Assembly: GCF_030347995.1 (NCBI RefSeq)
Contig: NZ_JAQIBC010000005.1
Coordinates: 45,650 to 109,649, forward strand
Origin: Sulfurovum xiamenensis
GTDB lineage: Bacteria > Campylobacterota > Campylobacteria > Campylobacterales > Sulfurovaceae
Length of the DNA stretch: 64,000 bases
Direction of reading: 5' to 3'
Positions within the stretch are counted from its first letter, which is position 1. Each line of letters opens with the position of its first letter. Positions 52,724 to 61,726 of this stretch are shown here, one piece after another. The notes beneath the pieces were generated by a model, which searched no databases, was not told the DNA's origin, and saw only the letters and a list, made by a program, of their open reading frames with translations. Both the position numbers and the translations under genes were made by a program.

Positions 52724-54532
52724 CTATTCCACTGTCACAGATTTAGCCAGGTTCCTAGGCATATCTACATCATTTCCAAGTCTTACAGAAATTTCCAATG
52801 CAAGCAGTTGTGTCACCACCATCATTTCAAAAAATTCTAACATCGGATGCGCATCGTAGGTTGTTTGTATGAAGTCATCTGCGAGATCAAAAGGTATTGG
52901 AGAGATGGCACAGATCGTTGCATCTCTGGCACTGAGCTCTTCAACATTTGATTTGATCTTATCATAGTGCATCGTTTTTGGCATCAGTGCAATGGTGAAA
53001 AGTTCACTGTCCGCCAGTGCGATAGGCCCATGCTTCATCTCACCTGCAGGATATCCTTCAGCATGTCTATAACTTATCTCTTTGAGTTTCAATGCACCTT
53101 CTAGTGCAAGAGGGTAGAATATATCTCGACCTATGAAGAAGAAACCGTGTCCATGCAAATAACGTTTGGAGAGTCTATTGAGTTTGGTATGCAAGGTATC
53201 AGTGACGATCAATGCTTTTGGGGTCTGCAGCATCGCAGTGATCTCATTCTTAAGTGTCTCTTTTGAAATGGTGCTTTTTTCTTGACCTGCATATAGTGCC
53301 AGCATCCACAGTACCATGGTCTGTGTTGCAAATGCTTTGGTACTTGCCACCCCTTTTTCTATACCGGCCCTTGTGAGGATGGCAGTGTCACTTTCACGAA
53401 CGATAGAAGAGTTATCCACGTTACAGATACTCAGACTCTTCAATCCTGCACGTTTTGCCATTTTGAGGGCTTCGAGTGTATCTGCAGTCTCACCGCTTTG
53501 TGAAATCGTAATGAAGAGTGTATCTTTTGTCAGTAAAGGCTCTTTATATCTGAATTCAGAAGCGATCTCTACATCACATCTTACTTTGGCGATACGTTCA
53601 AAAAGATAGGCTGAAGCCAGGGCAGAGTGGTAGCTGGTACCGCAGGCACAGATCTTGATAGAAGATATCCCTTCGAAGAAGTTTTCATCCAGTTCATCAA
53701 AAGCAATGGCTTCATCAAGTACACGTCCCATCATCGTTTCGCTCATCACACGACTCTGTTCATAGATCTCTTTTTCCATGAAGAAACGGTACCCGTCTTT
53801 TTGGGCTAGTATCTTATCCGCACTCAGTGCTTGTGTAGTGAAACTCGTACTTCCATCCTTGTCAAACAGATGTACCTTGCCGTCCTGGACATAACCATAC
53901 TCACCATCTTCAAGATAATAGACCTCTTTGGCTTTACCTATCACAGGGGTATCAGAAGAAGCAAAATAGATCTCCTCCTTATCAAATCCTATCAGCATAG
54001 GAGAACCATTCTTTGCAAAGAAAATAGTATCAGGGGCTGCTTTGGTGATAAGCAGTGTTGCATAGGCACCTTCCAGTCTTTTGATCGTTTTTTCAAAAGC
54101 GCTAAAAGCCTCATTGGATGAATTATAATATTTTTCAAAAAGATGTACGATCGTTTCAGTATCGGTTTGACTAAGAAATTTTACACCTTCATTTTGCAGT
54201 TCATTTTTCAACTCTTGATAATTTTCGATGATCCCATTATGTACCACATACGAGTAGGCACCTAAGTGTGGATGTGCATTGAGTTCCGTTGGTTTACCAT
54301 GTGTAGCCCATCTGGTATGACCTATAGAGATACCAAAACCTTCACTTTCATACTTTTTGGTCTTTTCACGCAAATTGTCCAATTTACCTATAGCTTTATA
54401 CTCAGAAAGTTTATCTCCTTCAATGACAGCGATACCTGCAGAGTCATATCCTCTATATTCAAGCTCCTGTAGGCCTTCAAGCAAGATCTCTTTTTTCTCT
54501 TTGGGTCCTATATATCCAACAATTCCACACAT
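52724..54532 (-). CDS. glmS: Glutamine-fructose-6-phosphate aminotransferase GlmS
   Basis: Makes glucosamine 6-phosphate, the first step to UDP-GlcNAc for peptidoglycan and lipopolysaccharide. The 602-aa enzyme begins MCGIVGYIG with catalytic Cys2 (Ntn glutaminase, about 1-220) and continues with two SIS domains (about 285-415 and 455-590), ACGTSYHSALA and SQSGETADTLEALK being the sugar-phosphate site. The C-terminus PRNLAKSVTVE is the classical GlmS ending. It follows glnD by 1 nt, so both nitrogen-related genes are co-transcribed. Confidence 0.97.
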   Translation of the reverse strand: MCGIVGYIGPKEKKEILLEGLQELEYRGYDSAGIAVIEGDKLSEYKAIGKLDNLREKTKKYESEGFGISIGHTRWATHGKPTELNAHPHLGAYSYVVHNGIIENYQELKNELQNEGVKFLSQTDTETIVHLFEKYYNSSNEAFSAFEKTIKRLEGAYATLLITKAAPDTIFFAKNGSPMLIGFDKEEIYFASSDTPVIGKAKEVYYLEDGEYGYVQDGKVHLFDKDGSTSFTTQALSADKILAQKDGYRFFMEKEIYEQSRVMSETMMGRVLDEAIAFDELDENFFEGISSIKICACGTSYHSALASAYLFERIAKVRCDVEIASEFRYKEPLLTKDTLFITISQSGETADTLEALKMAKRAGLKSLSICNVDNSSIVRESDTAILTRAGIEKGVASTKAFATQTMVLWMLALYAGQEKSTISKETLKNEITAMLQTPKALIVTDTLHTKLNRLSKRYLHGHGFFFIGRDIFYPLALEGALKLKEISYRHAEGYPAGEMKHGPIALADSELFTIALMPKTMHYDKIKSNVEELSARDATICAISPIPFDLADDFIQTTYDAHPMLEFFEMMVVTQLLALEISVRLGNDVDMPRNLAKSVTVE

Positions 54533-54533
54533 C

Positions 54534-57005
54534 TTATCTATTTCCTGTAAGTTTATCTATTATCGTATCGACATTATGACAAAACTTTCCATTCTTTTCG
54601 ATGAGGAACATATCTCTTACACGGCTTTTCAGCGTATGAATTTTTGCAGTGGCAATGTCAATACCCATCTCATCAAAGATATGGATGATATAGGCAAGTA
54701 AACCTTTTTGATCTTTACAGTTTAGGTACATTACTGCATAGGTTTTAGAGTGTTCACAATCGATCTGAAGTTCATCTTCTTCTATATCTGGTAACGTAAG
54801 GGTGCTCTTTTTTGTCTCATCAAATGAATCATGAAGAATTTCTTTAATACGTGGTATCTCTTCAGCATTCACTTTAGTAGAAAAGTCGATTTTAAAATAT
54901 TTAAGATCATCAAACAGTTTACATATATCCATATGCACCACACCCAATGTGGAGAGTTTCCCTAAAAGATAAGAGATATTAAATGGTTTTCTACGCGTTA
55001 CTTCAATCGTTAAGTAGTTTATGTTGCTTATTTTAAATGTATAATCCTCGGTTTGAAACGCTTTTTGTGTAATGGAAACGATTTTTTGTGGACTGTAACG
55101 TAAAAAGAGTAGATCTGAAGGAATCTGTAATACTTTTTTCTGCTGTATTGGGGTAAATAGTTTGAATGCTGCATTCCGTTTGAGTGTCTGTTCTTTTTTA
55201 AGTCGTTTGGCCGCTTCGTCGAGCATGCTTTTGTTATCCAAAATTTCGATTGATTGCTCATAAAGTGTTCGGATCAATTTTGCATTAAATGAGTTGTAGA
55301 TGTCTTTACCCACACCATTCATATCAGCATATGTCAGGATATAGATGAGATCCAAAAGTTTCTTGGTTTGAAAATGAGAGGCAAAATGTATAATTGTTTT
55401 TTCATTATAAATATCTTCACGTTGGGCTACTTTACTCATCAATGTATGATATAAAATGAGTGTCTCACCTATGGCTATATGTGCCGGATCCAAATGCAGC
55501 TTCTCTGCGAAAACTTTAAAGAGCGATGTACCTACAGCGTGATGGTCACGTTCTCGTCCTTTTCCTGCATCATGTAAAAAAGTGACAATTTTGAGCATGA
55601 CCTTCTCTTCATCATTCAGTGCATCAAAAAGTTTTTTAATAAAAGGATCCTCTATATGTTCCAAGTGGTACATACAACGTATCGAATGCATATCGACTGC
55701 AAATTGATGGTATCCGTCAAATTGAGGAAGATCGATCACTTTTTTAATGGGTGGAATCGTATAGCCCAGGAGTCTTGCATAGGATAGTACTTTGAGAATG
55801 GAGTGACTTTCCGGCTGGTGGAATATACTCTTGATCGTCTGATAGAGTGCTCCATCAGGACGTTCAGGTTTTTCTGAGCTAATTAACTTTTGTATAAAAG
55901 TAGGGTGGGCATAAAAAGGTTTTTTTGCATGTGCAGTGAGCTGTTGAATGAGCCCATTAAAGTTTTGCTTACCTTTTTTGGGATAAAGATAGTTTTTTTC
56001 AGGATTGTCAGTGATGTAGTCCTGGGTCAGAATATTGAGCCAGATCGTACTGTAAAGTCTGATGATCTTTAAACTTTCAGTCACTTTTTTAGCACATTTC
56101 ATTTGACCTTTCTTACCCTCTTTGTAACCAAGAAAATGGGCAATGTCCGGAATAAGTTCAAGACGTAACTTATCTTCTTTTTTCCCTGCAGTTAAGTGTA
56201 AAGCGGAACGTACACGGAAGAGGAATTCCAGGGCGATACGGAAGGTACGATACTCTTTCTCATCTACTACACTGTCAGGCAGATTTTTAATATTATCTAC
56301 ATTATAGAGTATCTTTCCTATCCAAAAAACGAGGTTGGCATCACGAAAACCACCTGATCCGTCTTTAAGGTTCGGTTCCATGGTAAGGGGGAACCTACGA
56401 TGTTGTAGTTCTCGTTCTTCCAGTTTAAGCTGTATGAACTCTTTTATATGGTCATGACGAATTTGGGAGATCGCATTTTGTGTCTCTGTCCAAATGAAAA
56501 TGGAGCCTTCGATCATACGTGATTCGATCAATGCTGTTTTGATCGTGATATCGGTTTTAGATACGTCATAGAGTTCATCAATAGTGTGTACCCTGTGTCC
56601 CAGTTTTAAACCTGTATCCCAAAGTATATAGAGTATTTTTTCAATGATCCCTTTTACGTTGTACGCAGGAATATCCTTATAGACAAGCATGAGATCTATA
56701 TCGGAATGTACGCAGAGTTGCTCTCTGCCGTAACTTCCCAATGCGACGAGACCCAGAGGGATGGAGTTTTTCATAGGAAGATAATCACCGAACATATCCC
56801 TGGTAGCAACCTTGTAGACGATCTTTAGGATACTGTCTATTTTTTTTGTATGCTTCACAAGAAAGTCTTTACCCCCTGAATTTACAAAAGTCTCTTCAAG
56901 TGTATCAAAGTAGCTTTTTATATCCTTTTTAAGCACTTTGGCGATCTCGAAATCTGCTGCTTTAGTATAAAGTAATTCCTCTATTTGGGTTTCAAGCGTA
57001 TTCAA
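54534..57005 (-). CDS. glnD: Bifunctional [protein-PII] uridylyltransferase/removing enzyme GlnD
   Basis: Nitrogen sensor that uridylylates and deuridylylates PII according to glutamine. The 823-aa chain has the nucleotidyltransferase site GSYGREQLCVHSDIDLM (Gly90-Ser91, Asp102, Asp104), an HD domain with FLHDAGKGRERDHH near residue 468, and two C-terminal ACT domains (about 640-715 and 757-823) with TIEVTRRKPFNISYLLGKLS and YAVMYLNCKDQKGLLAYIIH. Upstream of glmS by 1 nt on the minus strand; divergent from mqnE across a 46-nt gap. Confidence 0.94.
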   Translation of the reverse strand: MNTLETQIEELLYTKAADFEIAKVLKKDIKSYFDTLEETFVNSGGKDFLVKHTKKIDSILKIVYKVATRDMFGDYLPMKNSIPLGLVALGSYGREQLCVHSDIDLMLVYKDIPAYNVKGIIEKILYILWDTGLKLGHRVHTIDELYDVSKTDITIKTALIESRMIEGSIFIWTETQNAISQIRHDHIKEFIQLKLEERELQHRRFPLTMEPNLKDGSGGFRDANLVFWIGKILYNVDNIKNLPDSVVDEKEYRTFRIALEFLFRVRSALHLTAGKKEDKLRLELIPDIAHFLGYKEGKKGQMKCAKKVTESLKIIRLYSTIWLNILTQDYITDNPEKNYLYPKKGKQNFNGLIQQLTAHAKKPFYAHPTFIQKLISSEKPERPDGALYQTIKSIFHQPESHSILKVLSYARLLGYTIPPIKKVIDLPQFDGYHQFAVDMHSIRCMYHLEHIEDPFIKKLFDALNDEEKVMLKIVTFLHDAGKGRERDHHAVGTSLFKVFAEKLHLDPAHIAIGETLILYHTLMSKVAQREDIYNEKTIIHFASHFQTKKLLDLIYILTYADMNGVGKDIYNSFNAKLIRTLYEQSIEILDNKSMLDEAAKRLKKEQTLKRNAAFKLFTPIQQKKVLQIPSDLLFLRYSPQKIVSITQKAFQTEDYTFKISNINYLTIEVTRRKPFNISYLLGKLSTLGVVHMDICKLFDDLKYFKIDFSTKVNAEEIPRIKEILHDSFDETKKSTLTLPDIEEDELQIDCEHSKTYAVMYLNCKDQKGLLAYIIHIFDEMGIDIATAKIHTLKSRVRDMFLIEKNGKFCHNVDTIIDKLTGNR

Positions 57006-57051
57006 TTATTCTCTCCATAATGTTATATTGGTATAATACCCAAAAATAACT

Positions 57052-58128
57052 ATGGATGTTCTCAGAATGGATTTGATACAAAAGGTACGCAACAAAGAGA
57101 GACTCACTCAAGAAGAGGGTGAAGCACTCTATGACTTAGATCTCTATACGCTCGGTGAACTCGCCGATGAAATTCGTAGAGAGAAATACGGCAACAAAAG
57201 CTACTTTAATATAAATCGGCACATCAACCCTACCAATGTCTGTGCAGACATCTGTAAATTCTGTGCATATTCTGCAAGTAGAAAAAATCCCAACCAATAT
57301 ACTATGACCCACGAAGAGATCCTGGATATTGTAAAAAAATCCGTTCAAAACGGTGCAAAAGAGATGCATATCGTCTCAGCACATAACCCTAATGATGGTG
57401 TCGAGTGGTATATGGGTGCATTCAGAAAGATCAAAGAAGCATTTCCCGAGTTACATGTGAAGGCGATGACAGCAGCGGAAGTAGATTTTCTGACAAGAGA
57501 GTATGGATACAGCTACGATGAAGTGTTGGATATGATGATCGAAAATGGTGTAGATTCCATGCCCGGCGGTGGGGCTGAGATCTTTGATGAAGAGGTACGT
57601 GAATATCTGTGTAAAGGGAAAGTCACTTCAGACCAGTGGATTGAGATACACCAGAAATGGCATGAAAGAGGTAAAGAAAGCAATGCTACCATGCTTTTTG
57701 GACATGTAGAGACACGTGCACACCGTATAGACCATATGATAAGACTACGTGATCTTCAAGACAAGACAGGCGGATTTAATGCCTTTATCCCCTTGGTCTA
57801 CCAAAGAGACAACAACTTTCTCAAAGTGAAGGATTTCCCTACAGGGCAGGAGATACTCAAAACCTATGCCATCAGCCGCATTATGCTGGATAACATTCCT
57901 CATATCAAAGCCTATTGGGTCACGGCATCGGTCAATCTCGCACTGATCGCTCAGGAGTTTGGCTGTGACGACCTGGATGGCACGATAGAAAAAGAGTCCA
58001 TTCAATCTGCAGCAGGAGCACAGAGCAGTCATGGAATGGACCTGAATGATTTTGTAGCCTTGATCAAGAACTCCGGCTTCCAACCCATAGAACGTGACAG
58101 TCTTTATCATGAGTTAAAAGCCTATTAG
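57052..58128 (+). CDS. mqnE: Aminofutalosine synthase MqnE (radical SAM)
   Basis: Radical-SAM enzyme of the futalosine menaquinone pathway, characteristic of Campylobacterota. The 358-aa protein carries the cluster motif CADICKFC (Cys64, Cys68, Cys71), RHINPTNVC, and MqnE-type segments MHIVSAHNPNDGVEWY and DSMPGGGAEIF. TATAAT at 57032-57037 would place the transcript start about 57044, so the ATG 57052 has hardly any leader; ATG 57067, 15 nt later, is an alternative start. Followed 1 nt after the stop by a phosphoribosyltransferase gene. Confidence 0.93.
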   Translation: MDVLRMDLIQKVRNKERLTQEEGEALYDLDLYTLGELADEIRREKYGNKSYFNINRHINPTNVCADICKFCAYSASRKNPNQYTMTHEEILDIVKKSVQNGAKEMHIVSAHNPNDGVEWYMGAFRKIKEAFPELHVKAMTAAEVDFLTREYGYSYDEVLDMMIENGVDSMPGGGAEIFDEEVREYLCKGKVTSDQWIEIHQKWHERGKESNATMLFGHVETRAHRIDHMIRLRDLQDKTGGFNAFIPLVYQRDNNFLKVKDFPTGQEILKTYAISRIMLDNIPHIKAYWVTASVNLALIAQEFGCDDLDGTIEKESIQSAAGAQSSHGMDLNDFVALIKNSGFQPIERDSLYHELKAY

Positions 58129-58129
58129 T

Positions 58130-58582
58130 ATGGAAAAGCGCTATTATCCTTATGAAGATTTTTTAGCTGATACAAGATCTTTGGCTCAAATGATCGACTG
58201 GGAATTTGACACGATTATTCCTATTGCCAGAGGAGGTCTCTCTTTAGGCCACCTGCTTGGTGAATTTTATGATATCCGGGAAGTCTACAGTATCAATACC
58301 ATTGGGTACGAAGATACGCTAAAACTGGATAGTGTGAAGGTGTTTAATATCCCGGAATTGACGGAGGCCAAAAATGTACTCGTTGTGGATGATATTGTAG
58401 ATAGCGGTGATACGATGATAGAAGTGTTGAAGGTCTTGCACAAAGCGTATCCTGCCGTGAACTTTAAAACAGCTTCGCTTTTTTATAAGAAAAGTGCTAA
58501 AATAGCTCCAGATTGGTCTGTACAAGAAGCAGACAGATGGATTGAATTCTTTTGGTCTGTAGATTTAACTAGGAAGAAATAA
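58130..58582 (+). CDS. Phosphoribosyltransferase (Gpt-like)
   Basis: A 150-aa type I phosphoribosyltransferase. The PRPP-binding signature VLVVDDIVDSGDTM lies at about 82-95, and IIPIARGGLSLGHLLGE at about 30-46 supplies the pyrophosphate loop. C-terminal DRWIEFFW resembles the xanthine/guanine PRTase Gpt (hood region with Trp/Asp). Probably purine-base salvage (xanthine, guanine or hypoxanthine); the exact base is not determined. Between mqnE and the amidotransferase, all within 1-2 nt. Confidence 0.86.
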   Translation: MEKRYYPYEDFLADTRSLAQMIDWEFDTIIPIARGGLSLGHLLGEFYDIREVYSINTIGYEDTLKLDSVKVFNIPELTEAKNVLVVDDIVDSGDTMIEVLKVLHKAYPAVNFKTASLFYKKSAKIAPDWSVQEADRWIEFFWSVDLTRKK

Positions 58583-59152
58583 ATGGTATTAATGATAGAC
58601 AATTACGACAGCTTTACTTACAATGTCGTGCAGTACTGTAGAGAACTGGGTGCAGACTTGAAGGTCATACGTAATGATGAAATGACGATTGATGAGATCA
58701 AAGCATTACATCCAGACAAGATCATTCTTTCACCAGGTCCTTCCACCCCTGATGATGCAGGAGTGACACTGGATGTGATCAAAGAATTTGCAGACACTAC
58801 GCCTATTTTTGGTATCTGTCTAGGCCATCAGAGTATTGCACAGGCATTTGGCGGAGATGTGATCAGAGCCAAAAATATGATGCATGGTAAAACGTCCCAA
58901 ATCGTTGTGGATGCCCAAACACCTATTTTTAAAGATCTCCCATCTGAATTCAGGGCTACACGTTATCACTCTTTAACCGTGAAAAAAGAGACGCTGCCAG
59001 ATAGCGTCATCGCAACATCCCACAGCAAAGATGATGGTGAGATCATGTCACTGCAGATCAAAGACAAACCTATTTATGGTGTGCAGTTCCATCCTGAGTC
59101 TATTATGAGTGAATATGGGCATGAAATGTTAGATAACTTTTTGAAACTCTAA
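58583..59152 (+). CDS. trpG: Glutamine amidotransferase, anthranilate/aminodeoxychorismate synthase component II
   Basis: Class I amidotransferase providing ammonia to chorismate enzymes (TrpE or PabB). The 189-aa protein opens MVLMIDNYDSFTYNVVQYCR; the oxyanion segment is ILSPGPSTPDDAG (about 50), nucleophile Cys in GICLGHQSIAQAFGG (about 79) and the His-Glu pair in VQFHPESIMSE (about 170). In many bacteria one such protein serves both tryptophan and folate synthesis, so trpG and pabA cannot be separated. It abuts the preceding gene. Confidence 0.9.
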   Translation: MVLMIDNYDSFTYNVVQYCRELGADLKVIRNDEMTIDEIKALHPDKIILSPGPSTPDDAGVTLDVIKEFADTTPIFGICLGHQSIAQAFGGDVIRAKNMMHGKTSQIVVDAQTPIFKDLPSEFRATRYHSLTVKKETLPDSVIATSHSKDDGEIMSLQIKDKPIYGVQFHPESIMSEYGHEMLDNFLKL

Positions 59153-59161
59153 GATCCCAGA

Positions 59162-60265
59162 ATGAAAAAACAGCATTTCTTTTTAGCATTCTTCTTTTAT
59201 GCTATCGCTGTTTTTTATCTTGCTTCAACCACACCTATTAGCCCGCATGAGGCAAAGATACTCTATACTTCAAATGATATTGTCGGTCATATGATGAGGT
59301 GGGGTGAAAGTCTTAATGCAGGCTTTTTAGGCTTAAGGGCTTTTTTCCTTTTTTTTGGATTTTTGACCATTGGGCTTTTTTTTGCACTCAGCCGACAGTA
59401 TTTTCAAAAAAGTAAAGATGTCTATCTCTCGACATTGATCTTTATGCTCCTGCCTGGTATCCTCACTGCAACCACCTTGGCTAACGTCGCTATTATTGTA
59501 TTGTCGCTAGTGTTACTTTTTGTATTACTTTATGAAAAGGGCTATTATCTTTTACTTCCACCGATCATGCTGGCACTCTTTTTTATTCATGAAGCCTCTA
59601 TCATTTTCTTTGTTGCCGTTTTATTTTATGCCGTGATGCACAAAGAGAAACACTTGGCTATTTTTTCCCTGAGTTTTCTTTTGGCTTTTATCTATCTGGC
59701 AAAAGGTATAGAGGTAAGCGGAAGACCCTCTGGGCACTTTGTGGAGATCTTCGGGTTATATGCTACCGTTTTTTCACCTTTACTGTTTCTCTATTTTTTC
59801 TTTGCCATGTACAGAATTTTGCTAAGAGGGGAAAAAACACTTATTTGGTACATCTCTTTTACTGCTTTGGTTTTCTCTTTACTTCTCTCTATCAGACAGC
59901 GTGTCTATATCACTGATTTCGCTCCCTATGTAATGATCGCGATTGTACTTATGTTGGATGTTTTTAACCATGCGATAGGTGTACGTTTACCCCAGTTTCA
60001 GAAACAATATAAACAAGGTTTTATCGTGGTAATGTCATTTCTTCTCTTAAGTGTGCTTTTCATTGTAGGGCATAAAATGCTCTATTTGGTCTTGAAGGAT
60101 CCCAAACATCACTTTGCAGATCGTATCTACAGACCGTATCTTTTGGCAGAGAATTTAAAGTCTCAGGGTATCAAGTGTTACGATGGGGCACATGGAAGAG
60201 AACGTTATCAGTTAAGATATTATGACATACTACCCTGTTCACCAATAACTGCCCAAGACCCCTAA
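59162..60265 (+). CDS. Polytopic membrane protein, GT-C-like
   Basis: A 367-aa membrane protein with about nine to ten hydrophobic helices (from AFFFYAIAVFYLAST near residue 9 to VVMSFLLLSVLFIVGHKMLY near 291) and a short periplasmic C-terminal part containing LKSQGIKCYDGAHGRERYQL. The first loop, TTPISPHEAKILYTSNDIVG, with an acidic residue after a first helix, is reminiscent of ArnT/PMT-type GT-C glycosyltransferases, but the match is weak. It starts 9 nt after the amidotransferase gene. Substrate unknown. Confidence 0.7.
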   Translation: MKKQHFFLAFFFYAIAVFYLASTTPISPHEAKILYTSNDIVGHMMRWGESLNAGFLGLRAFFLFFGFLTIGLFFALSRQYFQKSKDVYLSTLIFMLLPGILTATTLANVAIIVLSLVLLFVLLYEKGYYLLLPPIMLALFFIHEASIIFFVAVLFYAVMHKEKHLAIFSLSFLLAFIYLAKGIEVSGRPSGHFVEIFGLYATVFSPLLFLYFFFAMYRILLRGEKTLIWYISFTALVFSLLLSIRQRVYITDFAPYVMIAIVLMLDVFNHAIGVRLPQFQKQYKQGFIVVMSFLLLSVLFIVGHKMLYLVLKDPKHHFADRIYRPYLLAENLKSQGIKCYDGAHGRERYQLRYYDILPCSPITAQDP

Positions 60266-60379
60266 GAACTGTTTCTATACTACACAATATTTTTTTTATA
60301 CTTATAGTTTATATTACTTTTACGAAATTTAAATTTATCTAATGCTAGACTATCAAGAACTAAATTAAAGGAGAACTCG

Positions 60380-61717
60380 ATGGCTCAAAAGGCGATTAGA
60401 GAGTATGACGCAAAGTCAATTCTAGCAAAACATTGGGATAAGTATTTCCCAGATTTTACTTATGCATACCAAACTGTAATGGTTCAAAATGGATCGGAAC
60501 TGGCAGAAGCTGCAAAAGAGAACACATGGTTAAATGAAAAAGCATTGGTTGCAAAACCGGATATGCTTTTCGGTAAAAGAGGTAAAAACGATTTAGTACT
60601 TTTCAAAGATGCTAAACCAGGTGATGTTTCATTAGCAAAAGCTATCAGCTGGATCGATGAAAAGTCAAGCGGTGAGCAATCAGTATATTTCTCATTTGAC
60701 GGTGACACACCAACAGGTGAACCATCAGTTGATAAATTGACACACTTTATTGTTGAACCGTTTACTCCACACTCACAAGAAGAAGAGTATTATATCTCTG
60801 CGACATGTGTAGGTGATGATGATATGCTTTATATGTCTGCTGAAGGTGGAATGGAAGTTGAAGAGGGTTGGGAAGAGAAAGTAACTGAAGTTGCATTCAA
60901 GATCACTGACACTGAAGAGCAGATCGCTGAGAGAATCAGAGCAAATGTACCTGCAGATGTTGCTGACAAAGATAAAGCAGCATTCGCAGAATTTGCTATC
61001 GGTTTCTTCAAAGCATACAGAGAGTTGAATTTCGCATACCTTGAGATCAACCCGTTTGTAATGCAAGGTAACAAGATCGAGCTTCTTGACATGGTTGCAA
61101 AACTAGATGACACTGCTGGATTCATGATGGTAGATCAGTGGGGTGATGTTGAGTACCCAACTGCATTCGGTATGGAAGAGAAATCTCCAGAGGTATTGGC
61201 TGTTGAAGAAGCCGATGCTAAAACAGGTGCATCACTTAAATTGACACTCTTAAAGCCAGAAGCTAGAATCTGGACAATGGTTGCCGGTGGTGGTGCTTCA
61301 GTTGTTTATGCTGATACTATTGCCGATCTTGCTGGTATCGATGACCTTGCTAACTATGGTGAGTACTCAGGTGGACCAACAACAGGTGAGACTAAATTCT
61401 ATGCAGAGACACTTCTTGATCTTATGACAAGAGAAAAAGATGCACAGGGTAGAGATAAGATCCTTATCATTGGTGGTGCGATCGCTAACTTTACAGATGT
61501 TGCTAAAACATTTACAGGTATCATCCAGGCATTTGAAGAGTATGCAGACAAGATGAAAGAAATTGGTATCAAGATCTATGTAAGACGTGGTGGACCAAAC
61601 TACGAAAAAGGTCTTAAAGATATTAAAGAAGCAGCAGATAGACTTGGTCTATGGATCGATGTATACGGACCAGAGACACACGTAACTGATATCGTTAGAA
61701 TGGCAGTAGAGGCATAA
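60380..61717 (+). CDS. aclB: ATP-citrate lyase small subunit (ATP-grasp/citrate-binding) AclB
   Basis: Small subunit of ATP-citrate lyase, the key reverse-TCA-cycle enzyme that cleaves citrate to acetyl-CoA and oxaloacetate. The 445-aa length fits. The ATP-grasp part begins MAQKAIREYDAKSILAKHWD and includes LAYLEINPFV-type metal/nucleotide residues (FAYLEINPFVMQGNKIELLD near 215); the citrate-binding part has AGGGASVVYADTIAD and SGGPTTGETKFYAETLLDLM near 330. aclA follows after 9 nt with AAGGAGA. A long AT-rich promoter region (60266-60379) precedes it. Confidence 0.95.
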   Translation: MAQKAIREYDAKSILAKHWDKYFPDFTYAYQTVMVQNGSELAEAAKENTWLNEKALVAKPDMLFGKRGKNDLVLFKDAKPGDVSLAKAISWIDEKSSGEQSVYFSFDGDTPTGEPSVDKLTHFIVEPFTPHSQEEEYYISATCVGDDDMLYMSAEGGMEVEEGWEEKVTEVAFKITDTEEQIAERIRANVPADVADKDKAAFAEFAIGFFKAYRELNFAYLEINPFVMQGNKIELLDMVAKLDDTAGFMMVDQWGDVEYPTAFGMEEKSPEVLAVEEADAKTGASLKLTLLKPEARIWTMVAGGGASVVYADTIADLAGIDDLANYGEYSGGPTTGETKFYAETLLDLMTREKDAQGRDKILIIGGAIANFTDVAKTFTGIIQAFEEYADKMKEIGIKIYVRRGGPNYEKGLKDIKEAADRLGLWIDVYGPETHVTDIVRMAVEA

Positions 61718-61726
61718 GGAGAGAAG